6,348 nucleotides of DNA from Nitrospirota bacterium (lineage in GTDB: Bacteria; Nitrospirota; Nitrospiria; SBBL01; Manganitrophaceae): positions 1 through 6,348 of the forward strand of contig JAHFEM010000018.1 of NCBI GenBank assembly GCA_023248505.1. The letters run 5' to 3'. Both the position numbers and the translations under genes were made by a program. Each line of letters starts with the position of its first letter. Within the stretch, counting starts at the first letter, position 1. Under the pieces are notes generated by a model that made no database searches, was not told the origin of the DNA, and worked only from the letters and a program-made list of their open reading frames with translations. Below, in pieces: positions 1-5,089 of the stretch.

Positions 1-1
1 G

Positions 2-559
2 CTCTATACCCCGGACGCCGGTCGAACCTTGCAAAAGCGGATCAGTGTGGCCGAGGCGGTCCTCACCCTGCACGGGAAGGAACACTGGGGAGAACTTGTC
101 CACGAGTCGACGGTCTGGAACGGTTTCAGCGGATTAAAGCGGTACAAAGGACTTTTCAAAGAATACCATTCCTTCTACCTCACCACCGAGAAAGGACGCG
201 AGATCTACTTCCACCGAAATCGGTCCAACCGGCAGGAATTCCTCAGCCGGTATCACCTTTCTGAAACCTACCTTCCGGAAGGAGGCCTGATTCGATCGGG
301 CCCCCAATCGACCTATCTTTTCAAGCCGCCGATTCCCTTCTCCCTCCTTAACAGCATCCACCCCCCCTTCGCCATCTACGCCCTTCCGCAGCGATGGAAG
401 GTGGATGCCCCCTCTGTCGGGACGCTATACATCTGGTCACGCGCAAATGCCTCCAAAAATTGGGTCTGGGGAGGGTACTATCTGATGGCGATCGAAGGGT
501 TATTGAGAAACGGGGATACCGAAGAGCGGGTCTGGGGCATGGCGGAGTATATCCCTTAA
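2..559 (+). CDS. Unrecognised protein, C-terminal part (5' end off the window)
   Basis: The reading frame is open from base 2 to the TAA at 557-559, giving 185 residues. The first possible start is a TTG at 29 with no Shine-Dalgarno motif before it. The nine codons upstream (LYTPDAGRT) read as ordinary protein, so the gene most likely begins outside the window. I do not recognise the family. The visible part is soluble-looking, has no transmembrane segment, and is rich in Tyr, Trp, Arg and Gly. It alternates short strand-like stretches (HSFYLTTEKGREIYFHR, GTLYIWSRANASKNWVWGGYY) and ends in VWGMAEYIP. This pattern suggests a beta-rich domain, but no catalytic motif stands out. It runs convergently toward the AI-2E-family gene and is separated from it by an AT-rich palindromic spacer, so it probably belongs to a different transcription unit. 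Confidence 0.7.
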   Translation, partial: LYTPDAGRTLQKRISVAEAVLTLHGKEHWGELVHESTVWNGFSGLKRYKGLFKEYHSFYLTTEKGREIYFHRNRSNRQEFLSRYHLSETYLPEGGLIRSGPQSTYLFKPPIPFSLLNSIHPPFAIYALPQRWKVDAPSVGTLYIWSRANASKNWVWGGYYLMAIEGLLRNGDTEERVWGMAEYIP

Positions 560-562
560 TTC

Positions 563-657
563 GGAATGGGAGAATTAGGAATCAAAAACGAATAAGCAAC
601 CTATCTCTGACGTCTTCCAATTCTTATTCTTCGGTTCATTCCTAATTGAAAGATTCC
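563..657. repeat. Interrupted inverted repeat in the convergent intergenic spacer
   Basis: The spacer between the two converging genes (560-666) is clearly more AT-rich than its surroundings. It holds three nested pairs of complementary arms: GGAAT (563-567) with ATTCC (653-657), AATTAGGAAT (573-582) with ATTCCTAATT (638-647), and GAATAAG (590-596) with CTTATTC (623-629). The central loop of about 26 bases contains the palindrome GACGTC (609-614). The symmetry and position between two stop codons fit a bidirectional transcription end or a small palindromic repeat (REP/MITE-like). The stems are AT-rich and interrupted, and no classic GC stem followed by a U-run is present, so I do not call it a proven terminator. 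Confidence 0.55.
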
Positions 658-666
658 AAATGTGCT

Positions 667-1737
667 TTATGTCTTGTACAGCGCCGATCGTCGATAACGT
701 TCGGCCAGCGCCTTGAGGAGAACCACGACCACCGCCGCCCCCGGAACCGCCAGGAGAACTCCGATGAATCCGAAGAGATCCCCTCCGATATAAACCGCCG
801 CAATCACGACGAGGGGATGAAGCCCCACCTGTTGCCCCATGACGAGGGGGGCGATGACCAACCCCTGAACCGATTGGACCGTCGCAAAGAAAAGAATGAC
901 GTAGAAGGGGTGGAGAAGGTCCTGAAACTGGAGAAAGCCGACCAAGACGGCCAGGGAAAGCCCCACCACAAACCCGACATAAGGGACGATTTCGCCGAAG
1001 GCGCCGATGATCCCCAAGACAAACGCCAGGTCCACACCGATTAAGGTCAAGCCGGTTCCATAGATGATCGCCAGGAACAAAATTACGAGGAGCTGGCCCC
1101 GGATGAATCCGCTGAGGGAGAGATCAAGCTCGCGGAGCCATTTTGCGACTTCGCTTCGATGCCTCGGAGGAATATACTCCTTGAATCCCCGCTTCAGCGC
1201 CTCAAAGTCTTTCAGAAAATAATAAAAAGCAAACGGAATGACGATCAGATTGGCAATGGCGGCCAGGAGGTAGGCCGTGTTGGAGAAGAGGGAGAGAAGG
1301 ACGGCGGTCACCGGCCGGAAGATATTCGGGGCCTCCTCTTTCAGGCGAGGGAGAAGGGCCGCCGAGATCTCATCGTAGGTCTTCGGAATATTGATGCCGA
1401 ACTGTCGCTCCAGATAGGGCAGGATATCGGTCCGGACATGTTCAAGATAGCGCGGGAGTTGCTCCAGGGCGCGGGTGGTCTCCTCCTGAATAATGGGGAT
1501 CACCACCAACAAAAAAATGACGAGAATCGCGGAGAGCACCGCAAAGACAAACCAGATGGCCAAAGAGCGGCGGATCCGCCGCCGCTCCAGAAAGACGACG
1601 ACCGGATCAAAGGCATAGGCAAGAAGAAACGCGATCAGAAAAGGAATCAGAACGCTGCTGGTTAAATAGACCGCCCCGATCCCGAGCGCCAGAATCGCCA
1701 GCCACCCCCAACGTGCCTCCCCCCTCGCGTCCGCCAT
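667..1737 (-). CDS. AI-2E/PerM-family membrane transporter-like protein
   Basis: This is a 356-residue polytopic inner-membrane protein of the AI-2E transporter family (UPF0118; relatives include PerM, YhhT and TqsA). Hydrophobic segments lie near residues 12-45, 58-83, 145-175, 212-234, 236-270, 275-300 and 306-342. The poorly hydrophobic stretch 85-140 is the usual periplasmic/soluble insert. Family signatures are GFIRGQLLV (210-218), GEIVPYVGFVVG (248-259), PLVMGQQVGLHPLVV (297-311) and GDLFGFIGVLLAVPGAA (319-335). Length is normal for the family. The ATG has only a weak AGG about 12 bases upstream. Members have been linked to autoinducer-2 export or Na+(Li+)/H+ exchange, but the substrate cannot be told from sequence. 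The gene lies 83 bp downstream of the diadenylate cyclase on the same strand with no convincing promoter between, so read-through from the c-di-AMP operon is plausible. Confidence 0.93.
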   Translation of the reverse strand: MADARGEARWGWLAILALGIGAVYLTSSVLIPFLIAFLLAYAFDPVVVFLERRRIRRSLAIWFVFAVLSAILVIFLLVVIPIIQEETTRALEQLPRYLEHVRTDILPYLERQFGINIPKTYDEISAALLPRLKEEAPNIFRPVTAVLLSLFSNTAYLLAAIANLIVIPFAFYYFLKDFEALKRGFKEYIPPRHRSEVAKWLRELDLSLSGFIRGQLLVILFLAIIYGTGLTLIGVDLAFVLGIIGAFGEIVPYVGFVVGLSLAVLVGFLQFQDLLHPFYVILFFATVQSVQGLVIAPLVMGQQVGLHPLVVIAAVYIGGDLFGFIGVLLAVPGAAVVVVLLKALAERYRRSALYKT

Positions 1738-1820
1738 TCGCCCGTTAACCTATCGACTCTCTGATGTCACACGTCACGCTGATTGCGGAATCTTCCTCGA
1801 CGCGTCGCGCGCGTTCTGGC

Positions 1821-2738
1821 CTAAGCTTCCCGCTCCCGATGGACCGCCTTCTCTAACTCCAAAATCACCTCGCCTCCTTTAAAAATCCGGACCGTGCCGG
1901 TCGATTCGGAAACCACCACCGCCAGCGCGTGGGTCACCGCCGTGATGCCGGCCGCCGCCAAATGCCGGCTTCCAAGGCCATGCAGAAGGTCTCTCCCCTC
2001 AAAGGCGGCATCCAGATGCCGGCCGGCGGAGAGGACCACGCCATCGGCCCGGACGATGAACGCCCCGTCGATCGCCGAGAACTCCTTGAGCGTCTCCTTC
2101 AGCATCGGATCGAGGATATTTCGCTCCTCTTCGGGATAGCCGTGGAAGGGGTTGATGATCATCTGACGCGAGAGCTGCAAGACCCGCTCATGATCCCCCA
2201 GGACGAAGAGCGCCCCGACCATCTTCCCCGCCCGACCCTGGTAGGCCAGCTCCAACGCGAGGCTGAGAATCGCCTCGAAGATATCGTATCGAATCTCCTT
2301 CGAAAGGTTCGAGAGCTCGGCGGAGGTCAAGACCTCGAACTCCTTCCCGATATCGAGGACCACAATGCTGTCGAAGAAACCGAAGCGGCGGATCCCCGAG
2401 AGGCAGACGATCCGATCCCCCACCTGGACCAGGCCCGCGGAAAGGCTCATCATCACCCCGAGCTTCACCTGGCCCATCCGGGTCAGCTCGATCTCGGGCA
2501 CCCGGACCACCTTCTCGAAATAGCGCCGGGCCTCCTCGTAAGAACGCTCGCCCCGGGCCACCAAAACCAGGTTCATCTCTTTCGAAAGGGTCTTGAGCGG
2601 CGCATAATCTTCCATGAGGTCGGCATAAAGGAGAATCGCCTGCGCGCCCACGCCGGCCGCAACGCCCGAGGCGGCCGAGAGGAGGACGTCATTCCTCTCA
2701 ACGCTCGACTTCTTGACCGGCGGGGGAATTTCTCTCAT
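1821..2738 (-). CDS. DacZ-like diadenylate cyclase (c-di-AMP synthase)
   Basis: This 305-residue protein has two parts. Residues about 15-165 form an alpha/beta domain (LSAASGVAAGVGAQAILLYAD, GDRIVCLSG) resembling the pyruvate-kinase C-terminal-like domain of archaeal DacZ. Residues about 170-297 are a DAC/DisA_N catalytic domain, which condenses two ATP into cyclic di-AMP. DAC landmarks are DGA (224-226), the ligand loop GLGSRHLAAAGI (254-265) and VVVSESTGTVRIFKGG (274-289). The usual RHR reads RHL (258-260), and the usual TDA reads THA (269-271), so activity needs proof. No membrane segment is present, so it should be cytosolic, unlike CdaA; the DNA-binding domain of DisA is absent. The ATG overlaps the stop of the upstream phosphodiesterase (ATGA). 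A perfect AGGAGG (2749-2754) lies 10 bases before the start, inside the phosphodiesterase gene. The pairing with a DHH phosphodiesterase strongly supports a c-di-AMP role. Confidence 0.85.
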   Translation of the reverse strand: MREIPPPVKKSSVERNDVLLSAASGVAAGVGAQAILLYADLMEDYAPLKTLSKEMNLVLVARGERSYEEARRYFEKVVRVPEIELTRMGQVKLGVMMSLSAGLVQVGDRIVCLSGIRRFGFFDSIVVLDIGKEFEVLTSAELSNLSKEIRYDIFEAILSLALELAYQGRAGKMVGALFVLGDHERVLQLSRQMIINPFHGYPEEERNILDPMLKETLKEFSAIDGAFIVRADGVVLSAGRHLDAAFEGRDLLHGLGSRHLAAAGITAVTHALAVVVSESTGTVRIFKGGEVILELEKAVHREREA

Positions 2739-4126
2739 ACCGCGATCGCCTCCTGTTCAATCAGATTGAACAGCCGCTCGAAGATCACATCTCGGACGAA
2801 CCGCTCATCCGCCCGCCCGAAGACCTCTTTGAAGACCTTCAAGGGCATCACGGCACGGGCCATGAACCGATGGCCGCCGGCCCGCCCGAACGAGCCGAAC
2901 GCTTCCTTCATGAGGCTTCCCGCGTTTCCGGTCTTCCCCAGGTTCCGTATGGAGATAATGAGATTCCCGTCCACGATGCCGGAGAGAACCGACCAGTTGA
3001 TTCCTTCGACCTGGGTGAAGAAATCGGCCAAGCGCGGCACCATATCCTGGCGAGGAACCCGGCCGAGATGCGACACCAGGAGCCGATGCTCGATCCGCCA
3101 TCGCCGGATCGCTTTTTGAACAAAACCGGCTTCTTCTTGGGGGAACTCCGGCCGTTCAATCTGGCGGATGAGGTTATGATTTGCCAGCGGGTAGAGGAAG
3201 GAGAAGGCTTCCACATCGCCGGGATGGGTCCCGCGCTCCAAAAAGGCGGTATCGGTTCCAATTCCATAGAGGAGCGCGGTGGCGAGCCGATGGCTGATCT
3301 TCACATCGTCGGCCCGAAGATATTCGGTCATCACGGTCGACGTCGCCCCCTGGTTCGACCGGATCTCCCGATAGGCCGCCTGGTATCCCTTCTCTTCCGG
3401 ATGATGGTCGATCACCACGTCGATCCGGGGGAATTTGGCCGGGAAGCGGCTCGGCTGCGTATCGACGAAGCAGATCCGGTCGTAGTCGGAGAGATGCCGC
3501 GCCTCGATCCGCTCGACCTCGATCTCAAGGTGCTTGAGCATCGCCATGTTCTCGGGGCGATCGACCACACCGAACGACGCGATCGGAGCGGTCAGCTTGT
3601 TCCGGCCCAACAGGGTCCGGAGCGCCAGGGCCGAAGCGATGGCATCGGGGTCGGGGTCATCCTGCATCAAGATCAACACCCGATCCGCTTTCCCGAGGAT
3701 CCGGTGGATCTCTCTTGTCTTCTCCCGCAGGGAGATGGCGCGGAGCTCCCAGAGCAGAGGGGACGACAGCAGATCGGCGCAGGAGACCACCTTGAGATCG
3801 GAGCGTCCCAGATCGACCGCCTCTCTGTTTCGGGTCAGCAGCAGCGAGGGCCGGATTCTCTTCTCCGAGAGCGACGCCAGAATCGGATCGAATAATTCGA
3901 TCTCGGACAGAGCAATGATCACACGGTCTTCGGGGCCGATCTTCGCCCGTTTGTAAATCGATTGCGCCGAGAATTTACCCCGGATCACCGGCGCCTTTCG
4001 CTTCTCCAGCCAATCGGCGAGCCCGGGCTCTTGCACCAGGAAGAGCCAGGCGCTTCCAACCTCGCGGAGGCTCTTTAACACGTCATAGAAAAAAGGATCA
4101 TCACAAAAAACGATGTAACGCATCAT
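2735..4126 (-). CDS. TrkA-N-like/DHH-DHHA1 phosphodiesterase, probable c-di-AMP hydrolase
   Basis: This is a 463-residue cytosolic protein. Residues 1-125 resemble a TrkA-N/RCK Rossmann domain (YIVFCDDPFFYDVL; KIGPEDRVIIALSEIE) but lack the Gly-x-Gly-x-x-Gly nucleotide loop. Residues about 148-300 are the DHH domain: motif I DDPDPDAIASALAL (156-169), motif II Asp222 in FVDTQPSRF, motif III DHHPE (240-244) and GIGTDTAFL (288-296). Residues about 345-440 are DHHA1, with NAGSLMKEAFGSFGRAGGHRF between 401 and 421. The family (GdpP, NrnA and archaeal relatives) hydrolyses c-di-AMP or short oligonucleotides using two metal ions. The first metal-ligand His, four residues before the PDPD, is Gln155 here. 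An in-frame TGA directly before the ATG fixes the start at 4126 or at the adjacent Met codon (4123). GAGAG sits about 8 bases upstream. The gene is first in the operon and overlaps the cyclase by 4 bp. It could instead act mainly on pApA or nanoRNA. Confidence 0.87.
   Translation of the reverse strand: MMRYIVFCDDPFFYDVLKSLREVGSAWLFLVQEPGLADWLEKRKAPVIRGKFSAQSIYKRAKIGPEDRVIIALSEIELFDPILASLSEKRIRPSLLLTRNREAVDLGRSDLKVVSCADLLSSPLLWELRAISLREKTREIHRILGKADRVLILMQDDPDPDAIASALALRTLLGRNKLTAPIASFGVVDRPENMAMLKHLEIEVERIEARHLSDYDRICFVDTQPSRFPAKFPRIDVVIDHHPEEKGYQAAYREIRSNQGATSTVMTEYLRADDVKISHRLATALLYGIGTDTAFLERGTHPGDVEAFSFLYPLANHNLIRQIERPEFPQEEAGFVQKAIRRWRIEHRLLVSHLGRVPRQDMVPRLADFFTQVEGINWSVLSGIVDGNLIISIRNLGKTGNAGSLMKEAFGSFGRAGGHRFMARAVMPLKVFKEVFGRADERFVRDVIFERLFNLIEQEAIAV
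2749..2754 (-). promoter_or_regulatory. Strong ribosome binding site of the diadenylate cyclase gene
   Basis: On the minus strand the bases read AGGAGG, a full anti-16S match 10 bases before the cyclase ATG at 2738. It lies inside the last codons of the phosphodiesterase gene. Together with the ATGA overlap it indicates coupled but independently efficient translation of the cyclase, and it fixes the start at 2738. Confidence 0.75.
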
Positions 4127-4157
4127 TCACCCATCTCTCGTTAAAATTTCCCTCCTC

Positions 4158-4186
4158 ATCGTACCCGAAATTACATACCAGATCAA
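4158..4186 (-). promoter_or_regulatory. Sigma70-like promoter of the c-di-AMP operon
   Basis: Read on the minus strand, TTGATC (4181-4186) and TACGAT (4158-4163) are separated by exactly 17 bases, with 4 of 6 matches to each consensus hexamer. Transcription would start near 4151 and leave a leader of about 25 bases before the phosphodiesterase ATG. That is too short for a riboswitch. Confidence 0.5.
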
Positions 4187-4218
4187 TGATCCACTTTCAG
4201 GTTATCTAAAACTCCTTA

Positions 4219-4236
4219 GGACAAGCGGGACAAGCG
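4219..4236. repeat. Tandem 9 bp direct repeat, possible operator
   Basis: GGACAAGCG occurs twice back to back (4219-4227 and 4228-4236). The end of the second copy merges into the 8 bp palindrome GCGTACGC (4234-4241). It lies upstream of both divergent promoters, about 70-85 bases before the leftward start and about 120-135 bases before the rightward start. Tandem half-sites of this kind suit a transcription factor, but no regulator gene is visible here. Confidence 0.4.
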
Positions 4237-4249
4237 TACGCCGTCCGTT

Positions 4250-4269
4250 ACGGATGAGAGGGCATCCGT
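4250..4269. repeat. Perfect 7 bp inverted repeat, possible operator or hairpin
   Basis: ACGGATG (4250-4256) and CATCCGT (4263-4269) are perfectly complementary around a 6-base loop. No T-run follows on either strand, so it is not an intrinsic terminator. It sits between the two divergent promoters next to the tandem repeat, which fits a dimeric regulator site. A shorter overlapping palindrome, CCGTTACGG (4245-4253), competes with it. Confidence 0.4.
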
Positions 4270-4319
4270 CCCGTCGGTTTGATTGCAGGGAATGGGCCCA
4301 CGACCAGACCTCGCCCGCT

Positions 4320-4348
4320 TTGACAAACCGGTGTTTATTGAATAGGAT
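4320..4348 (+). promoter_or_regulatory. Sigma70-like promoter of the TPR-MscS operon
   Basis: A perfect TTGACA (4320-4325) is followed after 17 bases by TAGGAT (4343-4348), which matches 4 of 6 of TATAAT. Transcription would begin near 4355, giving a short leader of about 20 bases that contains the AGGAG ribosome binding site (4366-4370) before the ATG at 4376. This is the best promoter match in the window. Confidence 0.65.
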
Positions 4349-4375
4349 AAGACCATTGTCTTTTTAGGAGAAGCA

Positions 4376-5080
4376 ATGCTGTCGCGTTTTTTTATTTTCT
4401 ACATCGTCACTCTTCTCACCGGAAGCCCTCTCTTGGCGCTTCTGGTGATTCTCGGCCTCTACCTTGCCATCGATTATCAGTTCACCGGGGTGCTGCGCCG
4501 GGGGGTCAATATCTTCCGGCTGGAATCGGAGATCGCCGGATTAAGAAGAGAGATCGCGCTGAATCCGCACAATGCTTCCGCCCTCAACGACATCGGACGC
4601 CTTCTGGTCATGCGCGGCAAGGAGCGGGAGGCGCTCCCCTACCTGGAGCGCGCCTACGAGCGGCTCTCCGACTCCGAAGAGACCCGCTATTATCTCGGCC
4701 TCGCCTCCCTCGCCACCGGCAGCGAGCCGCGCGGCGCGGAGTTGATTCTAAAGGCGATTGAAAAGAACCCCAAGTTTCGATACGGCGAGCCGGCGCTTCG
4801 CCTCGCGGAGTACTACGCGCGCAAGGGCCGCTCTGATGAGGCTCAGGTTTATTTCGACCGATTCTTCTCGATCCACTCCTCCAGTCCCGAGGGGTACTAC
4901 AAACTCGGGCGATTCCAGCTTCAAATCGGGCGTCCGGCCCAGGCCGTGGAGAGCTTCCGGAAGGCGATCGAGATCTTTAAGCTCTCCCCTTCGTTTAAAA
5001 AGAGACAAGATCGTCTCTGGGCGTACAAAGCGCGGTTTCATTTAGGGAAGGCCCGATTCGCCGCTTCCGGCCCGCGTTAG
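4376..5080 (+). CDS. Membrane-anchored tetratricopeptide-repeat protein
   Basis: This is a 234-residue protein. Residues 4-34 are strongly hydrophobic with little charge (FFIFYIVTLL, LLALLVILGLYLAI) and form one long or two short membrane segments. About four TPR-like helical pairs follow: near 67-100 (ALNDIGRLLVMRGKEREALPYLERAY), 101-134 (TRYYLGLASLATGSEPRGAELILKAI), 137-170 (EPALRLAEYYARKGRSDEAQVYFDRF) and 171-204 (PEGYYKLGRFQLQIGRPAQAVESFRKAI). A basic tail ends the protein. TPRs mediate protein-protein contacts; no enzyme motif is seen. The start has a clear AGGAG 5 bases upstream and a strong promoter. The gene lies only 9 bases before the MscS gene, so the two are probably co-transcribed, and the TPR domain may serve a membrane complex. 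The partner is unknown. Confidence 0.88.
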   Translation: MLSRFFIFYIVTLLTGSPLLALLVILGLYLAIDYQFTGVLRRGVNIFRLESEIAGLRREIALNPHNASALNDIGRLLVMRGKEREALPYLERAYERLSDSEETRYYLGLASLATGSEPRGAELILKAIEKNPKFRYGEPALRLAEYYARKGRSDEAQVYFDRFFSIHSSSPEGYYKLGRFQLQIGRPAQAVESFRKAIEIFKLSPSFKKRQDRLWAYKARFHLGKARFAASGPR

Positions 5081-5089
5081 CCGAAGCCG

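Noticed and set aside
646..1044. Plus-strand open frame of 132 codons starting in the intergenic palindrome
   Set aside because: It is antisense to the AI-2E-family gene, highly charged and without a ribosome binding site.
1798..1807. Palindrome CGACGCGTCG after the cyclase stop codon as a terminator
   Set aside because: The dyad has no loop and no following T-run on the minus strand. It is probably chance GC-rich sequence.
1738..1820. Separate promoter for the AI-2E-family gene (GTGACA, 17 bases, TAACGG on the minus strand)
   Set aside because: The -35 is acceptable, but the -10 matches the consensus too poorly to support a call.
2742..2749. GCGATCGC octamer, the cyanobacterial HIP1 motif
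   Set aside because: Only this copy was noticed, whereas cyanobacterial genomes with HIP1 carry it densely. It gives no support for a cyanobacterial origin.
1929..3119. Long plus-strand open frame of 396 codons opposite the cyclase and phosphodiesterase genes
   Set aside because: It lies antisense to two genes with clear domain motifs. Its translation is low in hydrophobic order and rich in Arg, Pro, Asp and His, as expected for a shadow of GC-biased codons.
2870..3895. Plus-strand open frame of 341 codons opposite the DHH phosphodiesterase
   Set aside because: It is a shadow frame with no ribosome binding site and no domain pattern, while the opposite strand carries intact DHH and DHHA1 motifs.
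4127..4375. Possible c-di-AMP (ydaO-type) riboswitch upstream of either operon
   Set aside because: Both predicted leaders are only about 20-25 bases long, and no long conserved multi-stem structure is seen, so there is no room for a riboswitch in the transcript.
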